From the NCBI GenBank assembly GCA_019321725.1, contig CM033109.1, forward strand, positions 22,723,993 to 22,787,992: 64,000 bases of DNA. The letters are read 5' to 3'. The stretch comes from Paulownia fortunei (taxonomy: Eukaryota > Streptophyta > Magnoliopsida > Lamiales > Paulowniaceae). A model generated the notes under the pieces. The model did no database searches. It had not been told where the DNA came from and was given only the letters and a program-made list of their open reading frames with translations. This document shows, one piece after another, positions 25,819 to 36,581 of this stretch. The position numbers and the translations under genes are program-made. Numbering within the stretch: position 1 is the stretch's first letter; every line of letters starts with the position of its first letter.

Positions 25819-28800
25819 TCACAATGGAGCAAGGTGACCATCGGCTTGTGTTAGAGGGAATTTGCCCTGCATCCACCTCCTTAGCATTTCTAAGGATGCT
25901 TTTGGCTGATCCATTGGAACCATGTGACCGGCATCATGCACCTTAAGGAAGGTTAGAGGTCCATGGCCCTTCTGTAATCCAGCCTCCACGCCGTCGACTG
26001 AGAATGGGGTGGTGGGAGCTGCTACAAATTGCTTCTGTCCAGACCATTCCATGGCATGAACCCATCTTGAATTCCCTGTCCATATCAAAATATATACACT
26101 ATTTGATCTCTTCACTTTCCTATAGACTCAAAGGAGACAAAAAGCTGATTTCTAGTACGAATCAAAGAATCTTACCAAGCCAATTGCATATGAGATCATA
26201 CTCTCCAGCATATACCAGTAATTTGATTCCATCCTCCAGAAGTGCAGGAATTCCGACTTCAAGATTTCTCATCCAGTCCCTGACCATAGCCTCGTACACT
26301 GCGGAACTACAAGAGACAAAATCTATGTCTCCAACACCAAGAGCATCTCTAACAGACTTTAGGTTCAGAAAATCCTCCATGTTGGAGAAGTCGTAGCACA
26401 GGTCACCATCACATTTCTTTCTTATATCATAGTACTGCATGTGAAAGACAAGAAAATGCATCATGTGGTTAAACAATGTTTCTTTTGTTTCTTGTTCGTT
26501 ATGCTCCAAGATATGTAGAAGTTACTCGTACATTTTTACCACCAGAAATGTCCACTATGCGGTTGAAAATGCTGTTGCAAACCATGTATGCCGCCTCACA
26601 AGAAGATCCACCATCAGCACCTAAAGAAGAAAAACAAAACGAAAGTTGACATTTCAGACCAAGCAGAATCAATATCAAGTCAGGCTTTACTGTGACATAT
26701 ATCAGACATTAGACTACTAACTACTAAATATCATGTTATTAGGAGGCTGAAATTCAAATTTGGTTTATGGCATCGAATTGGAATCATGAATTACCACAAA
26801 GCTTAATTGCTTGTTCACAGTCTGAAACTGACTTGCTCATGCTGTTATAATCAGATTGTTGAATCAGTTTCATGTCCAAAGCATAATCAGTGTATGCTGT
26901 GTACTGTATCTCTGGGTTTGTAAGTCCATTGCCAATGGCGAATCCCTGAGAAATAAGGTAGATTACACAAAAGCAGGATGGTAAATCAAATTTGAAGGCT
27001 GTTGTAGACTGCAATTCCGTAAGATACCTTTAGATTAATATGAAGTCCTTCTTTGTTTTTGTTTCCTTGATGAACCCGAGCAGCAAAAGCAGGAATATAG
27101 TGCCCAGCATATGATTCTCCAGTAATGTAAAAATCATTCTTTGCATACTGAGGATGCTCCTTGAAGAAGGCCTAACATTGTAGAACAAAGAAACTTAAAT
27201 TCAGATATATAGAATGTGATGTTTTCATTTTGAAATTGATCCCTTTTCTTTTGTTGTTTTTCATAATCTCAGACACCTTTGATGAGTGCATAATTACATG
27301 GAATGCATATAATGCATTTTTTTCATTATAGGGATTCAATAGGATGAATTATAAATTGACATTTCCTCCTCTGCATGTAGAGTTGCCTCAGGCAGCTAAC
27401 TTCCTAATAATTTTAATTGTCAGCTATAATGAAAAAGAGGAGCGGAGATAAGTCCTCAAAATTATGGTTTTCTTCACTTTGTATCTCAATAGGTCCTTAA
27501 AAGCTGGTCTTTTTGGCCTATGTACTTGGATAAAGACCATAATATCCTGATATACAGAATGCATTTTCTTCATTTCAAAAGTGATAGCTTTTCTTTTGTT
27601 GCGTTTCATTATCTCAAGACGCTTTGATGAGTGAAGACTCATTAACTATATGGAAAATTGTGATCGTGGATTTCATAACTTTCTTGAAATACAAAATATA
27701 CGTAGAGAAACAAACCTGCAAAAAGTCATATAGATCATTGCTAACACCCTCCTCGTTGTGCCTAATGTCATCATCATCAGAACTATAGCTGAAACCTGTT
27801 CCAGTTGGCTGGTCCACATATATAAGATTTGATACCTGCATTTCAAGATCTCTAATGAATTCATTTTTACCAACATGACAGCAGTAGGTTAAAAAGAAAG
27901 GTAAATAAGGGAAAACGGAAAAAAAATAAAAAAAGAGGTCGTGTGACAGCAATCAGTTCTTTCAATAGAAAGTAAAATGTCTTTGGAAAAAGAAGCTTTA
28001 GAATACCTTATCCCATCCGAAATCATTCCACGCTAAGGACAGGTTTCTTGTTATGTGGAAGGGGCCATTTTCATAAAACAAAGCCAATTCACTACTGCAC
28101 CCTGGTCCTCCAGTTAGCCATATAACTACAGGATCCGTACTTCTGTTCCTCGACTCAAAGAAAAAATAGAACATCCTGCAAGCATTATCTCAAGAAACTA
28201 AGCAATATGTCTTCACTTCACATGAAAATTAGCTCCATACGAACAAAGAGGACACAAAAATACAGAGCATGACAATGTCATTTGCATATTTCGGCATTGA
28301 TTACCCTACAGAAAAGAATTACTAACAGAGAAGGTGTTTATTCATGAGGACAAGAGATGAGAATTCAGCAATAGCTAAACCATAATATGGTTGTATCTAT
28401 CTTAAAAAAACAAACAGGATCTTTTACAACTCTGACAAACAGGAGAAGGAATGATAACAAAACTGTGTGGTCATCTTATTATTCAGTGGAATACAAAAAT
28501 TTTGTCAGCAACTCTGCAAATTGCTTTAAAAGTTTGCAGCATGCTTATCTGGAAAATCATCCAGATGGAAAACTTAAACATATTCTTTTCATGAAATGGA
28601 TCAGTGTTAGACTCATGCACTCATATTAATTTCTACATGAATCTGTCATCTATTTATCAGCACCGACCATAATCGAAGACAACTTGTGATACATTATATG
28701 TGCTCCAACCTTTCAGAGAGTACTTACCCAAGTGGGGTTGTGGACAATAAAACAATAGACCAAACATTAAATCTTCTCATAATTTGCTTTGGTAATAGTC

Positions 28801-29285
28801 GTCATTGATCCAGCACAACTCACACTCACACACAGCACACAGCACACGCATATATATGTGAAAAGTAACTCAATTCTTCTCTTGAATCAGCATATACTAG
28901 AAAACAGAGTATATTTATGTATATGCAAGTATACATACCTGGCATCTTTACTGTGTGGCAGTTTATAATAACCAGCATGGTGGCCCAAGTCTTGGACAGA
29001 AGCCCCTGAATCCCCCAGAAAAGGAAATTTCAGTTGCTTTTCAACAATTCTTGATGCACCAAAATCATTCTCTTGGCTGGCATGATGATTCACTTCATGC
29101 TTTGGAAACAAGTTAAGGGCTCTGATGAGTTTTTCAGCCTGTGTTTTTGGGAATTTATAATTGGAATAAGAAGACGTCCGAAGACTATCACCATTCGTCT
29201 CTGCTAATGAAACAGTTACAGAAATGAGGAAAACGAATAGAAATGATGACACAGTGAAATGAGAGAAACAATGGGTTGAGGCCAT
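25819..29285 (-). CDS. Serine carboxypeptidase-like protein, copy C, eight exons
   Basis: S10 carboxypeptidase, SCPL47-49-like. Exons in transcript order: 29285-28939, 28175-28007, 27835-27716, 27171-27028, 26945-26795, 26620-26532, 26434-26176, 26075-25819; 511 aa. Signal peptide [20 protein letters not shown]. The oxyanion block is [11 protein letters not shown]. The likely triad is Ser232 (TGESYAGHY), Asp420 ([11 protein letters not shown]) and His477 ([12 protein letters not shown]). The paired cysteines typical of the family are present (for example CDGDLCYDF and DGGSSC). All junctions are GT-AG and in frame. The last two exons and the intron between them are almost identical to those of copy B. 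Expected role: vacuolar or extracellular peptide processing; a switch to acyltransferase activity, as in SCPL1-19, is not suggested by the sequence. Confidence 0.94.
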
Positions 29286-29337
29286 TTTCTAGTTACAAGT
29301 TTCTGAGAAGGAATGCAAAGACTGTTTTTCTCTATGA

Positions 29338-29348
29338 GATATATATAC
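29338..29348 (-). promoter_or_regulatory. TATA-like element of carboxypeptidase copy C
   Basis: The minus strand reads GTATATATATC about 55 bp before the ATG at 29285, at the same place as the element before copy B. Confidence 0.45.
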
Positions 29349-29402
29349 AGAGACTTTGGTATATGGAGTGAGAAATGTGCATTGTATGCGTGTGTGTGTG
29401 TG

Positions 29403-29440
29403 AAGGGGACGGGGTGGAGGTTGGGGGTGGGGGGTGGTTG
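29403..29440 (+). repeat. G-rich tract upstream of copy C with quadruplex-forming pattern
   Basis: The plus strand carries at least four G runs of four or more (GGGGACGGGG, then GGGGG and GGGGGG) within about 40 bases. It follows a TG microsatellite, at the position that is a pure G19 run before copy B. It lies on the template strand for copy C. Confidence 0.7.
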
Positions 29441-31057
29441 GAAGAGAGAAGAAAGTGGGGGAAATTAGGGGGCTTTAACGGTCTTTTGCATCTTTTTCTT
29501 TTTTCCTTTTTTTTTTTTTTTTGTAATATTAGGCTTTCGTGTTGAACTAATGGTCCCAAAAGGGCAAAGGGAATAAAGGTAAAGTACAAAAAATAACAGA
29601 CTTTTAATTAAATGGGTAATAAAATATTTGAATTTGTTAAAGGGCTATGCTTTGGAAGGGGGCTAAAGGGCACTCGTTTTCTTTTTTTCTTTTTAAATTT
29701 GACATTATTTTGAATTTTATAAAATATTTTATATATATATTGAATATATATTTATAAAATAAATTATTAAATCAGAATAGAAAATTTGAACCGATGAAAA
29801 GGTGAAGATGAAATAATTGAAATAAAATGACTTTTGCATCATTGTTATTATTTCTCCATGAATTGAATGGGAAGTAAGAAATGTGTCTCCAAAAAGGCTT
29901 ATATTCATTGTTTTGTGGTGGCTTTCCTCTTTTTCATAACAAACGGAAGTTAAAGTTCAATGTTCATATTAAAAGACTAAAAATTAATAAAGTTTAATGC
30001 ATGTATCGTGAATGGATTTCTTGTCATTTTTATATCAACTATTCAATTAATCATGAAAAAATTTCCAGTGACTAGGAGGGTATTTTGTTTAAGGTTTTTT
30101 TAAGAATATGTTAAAAGATATCTCTAAAACTTGTAGATATTTTATTTTAAGAAATAAAATCTTGATATTTTTGTAATTTATATTGGCAAATCAAAAAAGT
30201 TTGTTAACATTTCACAGAATGAGTTGTCACCTTTTATATTTAAAAAATGTACAAGTTTCTAATATCTTATTTTTAAAATCTATAAATTTTTCTGTTAAAC
30301 ATTTTATAAAAAAAATTAGGTAGTTTCTCAAAGAAAACTCTTTCATTTTTATTTTATTTTATTTTTTGGGTAGAAATAGCCGCAATCTTTAGATTGCTTT
30401 TGCCAAAAAATTAACCTTAAATCGAGGACCTAATTCCGAAAATCTCGGAACTCATGTTGCTTGAATGATAATTTTTCACAAAGTTAGATGGCATATGACA
30501 TCATTTTTTTAATATATTATGCAAACAATATATGGAGTGTATTGATAAGAATAAGTGTTATATTTTTTTATAAATAAAAATATTTATTTATTATTTAAAT
30601 ATTTAATAATAACATATAATATATTCTTAATATAGCATTCTACTTGAAAATAATTGAATTGGATGAGTATGAACGCCGAGATTAAAATGTGAATAATCCA
30701 CCGTGTTTTGTAAAATGTAATTAGGTACTACATTATATAGGACCATTAATGGAATCAAAATTGAGACATCAGACTAGGATTTTGTATCCCCAGTGTCAGA
30801 AACCCTTTTTTTTTTTTTTTTCCCTTTTTTGGAACTAATCTACATTGTTTTTTTTTTTTTTTTTTTTTTTGGGCAAATAATCGACAATTTTCAATTTTAT
30901 TTATGCAATTTAATGCTAAAAAAGTAAACACCTAATTTTATATCACCTCCCTCACAAAAAGCCTAATCCTTTAGTATTTTTATTTTTATTACCATAACAG
31001 TATTATCTATCAAATATTTCATGAGGTAAAATTGTCAAAATCAATATAGGACATATA

Positions 31058-31088
<31 letters not shown>

Positions 31089-32890
31089 TACACTTGAAAG
31101 TCATCATTTCACACTCATGAAAGTCAAATATGGTCATGTGGGAACATATCATGTGAACTCGATTACTTCCAATCAATCAGACTAAGATCACATTATTATC
31201 TATGTTACCTATAAAATGATGTTTCCAAATTAACACAAAGTAAACAGAACACAAATCACAATTACAACTAACAATAACAAGAAGGATTAATTATTACCTG
31301 AAATTTGATTTATTTACAAAATTACCATTCCAAATTTATAAATTAAAAATACTATATTGATATTTATTTTTTCTTCTAAATTTATAAATTATAAATATTC
31401 TATTGATATTTATTTTTATTTTGTAAATTACATTTGCTAAAATGGGGTATTCTTTAAAATAGAGATAAAGTTCAATAGAGTATTTGTACTACTTTTTAAG
31501 GAAGTATTTGTAATTTATAAATTTTGATGGATAGTTTTTATAAATAGATTAAACCTCAAAATAATTTTTGTAATTAACTCTAACAAAAATATGAAATAGG
31601 AATGAAAAACGGACAATTTTGCCAAATCTAAAACCCATCCTGTCAAAAAATAAAATTGACTCGAGACCCGCCCCAAACTCAAAACTTGGTGAGTCTAACC
31701 CACATAAACTCGCCAACTCATGTGAAGTTAAAAACTTCACATAAAACATATTTACTCAAATGAAAAACTTTTAGCGTGAAATCTGAAGGAATAAATCCCA
31801 AGATTAAATGAATTCACTCCATTCAAAAATAAGTAAGAATGTATGGCTAAAATTAAATAGTAATTATAAAATATATTTTATATTTTATAAAAATAATATG
31901 AGGTTGGATTCGAGGCGAGCCCACTAAATCCGCATTACCTGACTCGAATTTAGTCACGTTCGATTTTAAAAATTAAAATTTGTTATTTGCTCTAAGAACC
32001 ATAATGAATTCATTACGGCTCTAAGTATGAATTCAAATGAATCTTTGAGTAGACAACATCATCCCTTTGCCTTTTCCCATATGTTATAGAGCCCCCATTA
32101 ATTTCTTAAACCGACTCTGAACTTCGATTGGTTATTTCTTGTCTTATGCTATATTGAGAACAATGCTTGTCAACTTTAACTTCATCAAAATTTGTGGTTG
32201 GGATTGAAACAAGATCTGTCTATCCACAAAAGCCATCTCAAGTTGTCGCTTGTAAGTCATAGAAACCTTAAAAATCGTAGAAGCAGCTGCTGATTTAAGT
32301 ATTGTAACCGTAAAGCAACGGACTCAATTTTTTGTGGAAGTGTAATCATTTGCGGGGATTGAATCAGTAGGGGTTGGATCGATTAGTTGTCCCATCATTT
32401 TGTCTATAATTTTAAATTTTATAGGTAAATCTTGTATAAATTATATTTTTTTTATCATTTTCAAATTTTAAAATAAAAAAAAAATATATCTCACTCTTTA
32501 AAACTAAGAATTTTCGCTTCATCGTAATAATTTGTAATCTTTTCATGAGACTAAAGTGAAGAGCAATATTGGGCTGCTCTACTGAGATCAATTTTGGGGC
32601 TGATTTATTTCAAGGTCTTTCTATAAATGATTATTTTTAGATAAATTCGAAGATTTTTTAAAGACTTTTTTATGTATAGTTATTGACAAAGGTCTATCAG
32701 TTAAATTGACATGGACAAGATGAATGTTAATTGGAAGAAGATATGAATTCACTTGGATGGAAAAAAATAAACAAATAAAGAAACAACTATCAGCTTAAGG
32801 AAATTATTAACCTTATTTATTATATATTGATGTACCAAGCATTAAAATAATATTAATGTTCCTAAAATATTATTAAAATATAAAAAAATA
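29441..32890. other. AT-rich intergenic DNA with simple repeats
   Basis: No coding signal. It contains poly-T runs (about 30807-30823 and 30847-30870), a (TG)14 microsatellite at 31062-31089, and a stretch near 31640-31950 rich in words such as ACTCGAGACCCGCCCC. Such words are typical of old dispersed plant repeats, but no element boundary is visible. Confidence 0.5.
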
Positions 32891-32899
32891 TTCAAAAAT

Positions 32900-33250
32900 T
32901 CGTGTGTTTTTCATCTCGATCCGATCCGACCTGATATTGAGTTTGAGTCGACCCAAGCTCTTAACCGTCAATGAGGCGGACCGATGAGGCGTGTCAGTCA
33001 ATCTGATCATGACATCTGAACCCTAGCATGTACGGTCTATAAGAATCGATCAGTATAAATACCCGATTTACAGATATCATAAGATAATTTTTGCATTATA
33101 CGTTCAATTCGCTTATCAATTCATTTTGACCTCAAGACCTGACTAACTTAAGTTTTGGAGTATTTTAGGTGGGGGTCACCCCAACGAGCATAACGTGTGT
33201 CTATTTCAGGTTCTTCCGAACTCAAGTACCCGACCTCAAGTACACTAATT
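32900..33250 (+). mobile_element. Possible solo LTR or LTR remnant
   Basis: The stretch has the order seen in plant Ty3/gypsy or TRIM LTRs. A TATAAATA box (33054-33061) comes first. After it come a TTCAATTCGC-like segment, CTGACTAACTTAAGTTTTGG and GAGTATTTTAGG. GGGGTCACCCCAACGAGC is next, then a GC-richer end with TTCTTCCGAACTCAAG. The middle words resemble the common LTR block CTGACTTAAGCGTCGGAG. I could not fix TG/CA ends, target-site duplications or an internal region, so this is a remnant at best. Confidence 0.4.
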
Positions 33251-34829
33251 TTACTTCTAAATCTTCTAAATCATATATATATATATATATATATATCGAA
33301 CCTCAATAATAATATTTGTAAAAGTTTTAATGTGCCTAAAAACATATAATGTGCAAAGGGAAATATTTAATGAGCCCACTTGGAATGTTCCAATAAATTT
33401 ATGTATACGACGATATCATAAATTAAAACTATAAAAATCAATTTACAAGTTCACTTGAATAGCATAGAATAGAATGAGCCGTGCAGAGGAGGCATGCGTT
33501 TGTCACCAACTCATCTTGAGAGTATTCCAATGATTTACTCTCAATAACTTTTGCCTTTGTCATAAAAGACCTATTGCCTTTGCCAATGATGATGATAATT
33601 GAAAATTAACTGTTGGGAAAACTAGATGTAATTTGATGGAATAATTTGTGCAGTGCAACAATTTAGAGTAATATTGAGATAAGAGTTGGACAAAATTGTC
33701 TCTATTGACGCTTACGAAATTTGGATAATTATCTTCTAAAATATAATAAATATTTTTTAAAATAAAAGAACTGTAAATATCAAGAACAACAAATCAAAGA
33801 ATTTGAATATTGGTGTGCATAGATGAAATTAAATGAATTTTATTTTGAAGGGAGTTTATTTATAATTATTGAAATATTATGACCACCAAACATAATTATT
33901 GGACTTGACTGACACCTATATTCTTTTTTTGCTGATAGATATGATTTTTCATCTAGTAAGTAGTTGATACACATCTGATTGATACCAGGTGTCATAGTTT
34001 GATTAATACTACTTGTCACAATTTGATTGATAGGAAAAATTTTATTTTATATATAAAGATATATATCATATTTAGGTCTACCCAAGTCCAGGCCAGCCTT
34101 GCGTATGTTGGCTTGGGTTCAAAACTACCATGATGTGATCCTTGCGTTCTAAAAACTATTTGTACCCTTGATCCAAAACATGTATTAAATTTGGACTATA
34201 TAAAAAATTTTCTAATTCTCAATATGGGGCTTATTTTTAGTTTTAATTTCTCGTTCACTAAGAAATAATTTTTAAAAATCAACCACACTAAACTCATATC
34301 TACATTACGTTTAACCTAATAATTCTCATTTATATAAAATTAGATCCACTTAAATAATTTTTCAAAACTAGATTTTAAAACCAAATTCCAACATAAACCT
34401 GACCGGTAAATGAACACTGTAACTCTGTCAGGCAACCTTGTACACGGCATTGATTTGTCATGGCAGGAAGACGAGGAAAGGGCCCGTGAAAACAAATTTG
34501 AATGGATTAATAATTGCTGGAATTAATGGAGGTTGATGGTGTCATTTAAGTCCTAATTAGTATTGAACTATGAGAAGAGAAAGAACTTGACTTCATAACA
34601 AACTCACTCTCAAACCAACAAGATTCCACACGTCCCTTCAGTTTTTTAATTGGGCTTTTGCTTCAATTTTTTCAATTATTCAGAATTTTAGCGTTTCTTC
34701 CAAATCCTCTCCGTTTCCTCAACAACTCAGGTTTTTATTTCCACCTAGTACAGAAATGGACCAATTGGATAGTTCCAACTGCAGCTGTCCAAATCCTAAA
34801 TGGAATCCAATACCTCATACCGATACGTG
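33251..34829. other. Intergenic DNA upstream of the SAUR gene
   Basis: It holds a (TA)12 microsatellite at 33273-33296 and, near 33960-34030, about three imperfect copies of a short TTGATTGATAC-like repeat. Otherwise AT-rich, with no gene visible. Confidence 0.5.
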
Positions 34830-34838
34830 TATATAAAA
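34830..34838 (+). promoter_or_regulatory. TATA box of the SAUR gene
   Basis: TATATAAAA about 110 bp upstream of the ATG at 34950, giving a leader of roughly 80-90 nt. It matches the plant TATA consensus well. Confidence 0.6.
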
Positions 34839-34949
34839 CGATGGGGTGACACCATTTTCTTCCACAAACACACCTTTCCAGCTCTGAAATAGTACTTCTT
34901 TGAAATAGAATTCAGACGGAGAGATTCTTTCAGACATTGAGTTTTGAAG

Positions 34950-35282
34950 ATGAAGATGACATTGTTTGAGGGAAAACTTGGGTGGGTGATGAGGAAGCTG
35001 AGGAATCAGTACAAGAAAAAGGAAGCAGTTCCTCCCAAGGGATGTTTTCCAGTAGATATTGTGGGTGAAGATGAGCAGGAGATGATCAGATACGTAATAT
35101 CGGTCGAGTTCTTGAACTCTGTGTGGTTCAAGAAATTGCTGGACGAGTACGAGGAAGAGATTCGCATGCATGGAAAAGGACCCATAACGCTGCCTTGCTC
35201 CATTCACAAGTTTGAAGAAGCGCTCTCGCTTGCAAACGGGTCGAGGTCGAGACGAGAAGAAGGATCAGGAATCAAGAACTGA
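34950..35282 (+). CDS. SAUR-like auxin-responsive protein, single exon
   Basis: Small auxin-up RNA family protein of 110 aa without introns, as usual for the family. SAURs are typically induced by auxin and promote cell expansion by inhibiting PP2C.D phosphatases; whether this one does is inference. The SAUR domain spans about residues 28-95. It has KGCFPVDIVG (usual form GxxPVYVG), MIRYVISVEFLNSVWFKKLL (usual RFVIPVxYLNHPxFxxLL), DEYEEEIRMHG and ITLPCSIHKFEEAL (usual LTIPCxxxxF). The N-terminus is basic (RKLRNQYKKKE). The ATG at 34950 is the first ATG in the frame, since the two codons before it begin with TTG. It deviates from the consensus at several positions, so it belongs to a divergent SAUR subgroup. 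Confidence 0.85.
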   Translation: MKMTLFEGKLGWVMRKLRNQYKKKEAVPPKGCFPVDIVGEDEQEMIRYVISVEFLNSVWFKKLLDEYEEEIRMHGKGPITLPCSIHKFEEALSLANGSRSRREEGSGIKN

Positions 35283-35470
35283 AAGATGTGATTAAAGTTT
35301 AATCCTTGTTTTGTACGTAGCTAGATGTATAGTTTCTGATTCAAAGGTTTCTTTTACAGATGTGATGGAAAGATGCTTTAGCTAAGACTTCATTTGAATC
35401 TTGAAATTCTCTGAAAAATTAAAAAGAAAAACATGTATTAGCATTGTTATTTTGACACCTAATATATTTG

Positions 35471-35675
35471 TTCAATGTAAAATTAGTTAATTAGACCATC
35501 AAATATTTCATTTTGAATTCTCTGTTCAAATTTGTGCATTGACACACAATTTATTATTCAATGATTCTCTGTTCGAATTTGTATATTTATATTGACATGC
35601 AATTTATTAGTTTAATATAAAATTAGTTAATTAGACCATCAAATATTTCATTTTGGATTCTCTCTTCGAATTTAT
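35471..35675. repeat. Direct repeat, about 65 bp core, 140 bp apart
   Basis: The block starting AATTAGTTAATTAGACCATC at 35481 recurs at 35621, each followed by AAATATTTCATTTTG and ATTCTCT. Between the two lies a third partial copy of the ATTCTCTGTTCGAATTTGT part (about 35563). This is a small local duplication. Confidence 0.8.
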
Positions 35676-36124
35676 ATATAATCTACAGACAAGAAGTCTA
35701 AATAAGTTTGATTTCTCTTTGATTCATGTACATCATCATGAGATCTCGACTTCGGTTGTATGTGATATCTCTTTCAAACATCTAATTTTTATACTATAAC
35801 TTCATGTAATTTATAAAGAAATATTAACTAATTTTAAATAAAAAAACGATGACATAAAACAAAAAGCTCAAATGCTCAGGAAACTCTTATCCCTCAAATT
35901 CCAAAGGCTGTCTTGATCAGAGATAATCCAAAATTAACAAAACAATCTATTAACGTAGTAGTCTAGTTTTGATATTTAAGAATTATTTTTAAGACCTATA
36001 GTATTGCATAGTGGATAATATAATTCAGTTGAATGTAAACAACTGGCAGAAGCACTTATTAAGCTACAAGAGTGTGGCTCAATTATATTGTGCTTAGCAA
36101 CCAAAGTTATGTATTCAATTAATC

Positions 36125-36201
36125 GATGAGAATCATGAAAAAAAGAATTATTCAACACCATAAGATGAGAATCATGAAAAAAAAAATATTCAACACCAAA
36201 C
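36125..36201. repeat. Two-copy 39-bp tandem repeat
   Basis: Unit GATGAGAATCATGAAAAAAA followed by ATTATTCAACACCA occurs at 36125 and 36164, with small differences in the A run. Confidence 0.8.
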
Positions 36202-36581
36202 GAAGAGAATCTTGTCATGTCAAGGAGTAACAACACACTGACATCCATCATTCATATGCCATCATTTTTGCTGTTTAGTGTGAAAACATCCGATTTAGGT
36301 AAAAAAAAAAAAAAAAGTTCAATTAGGAGTGCAGATGCTACCTTTGAGCATGATGCATGGAGAAAACATGTGTACAATCCTATGATTAACCAAATATGTT
36401 CTGCTAAAAGAAGGAAGCAAGAAATTAGGCATTCTTTCCTTCTCATACAGATATTTAAGAAGAAAGAACATAGATATGGGGCAACCCCCAAGTACAAGGC
36501 AAAATCAAGAATCAGATGTTGAATTATAATACACCTAAGGTTTTATGATACATCGCGTGGTTAACAGCCAAAAGGAACAAG

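Larger units (their letters stand above)
35283..36581. other. Intergenic region with local tandem repeats
   Basis: It contains the 3' flank of the SAUR gene, a partly duplicated segment with 140-bp spacing (35471-35675), a 39-bp tandem repeat (36125-36201) and a 21-bp word shared with the fucosidase intron (36205-36225). No gene is seen. The final part is the 3' UTR of VPS24. Confidence 0.55.
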
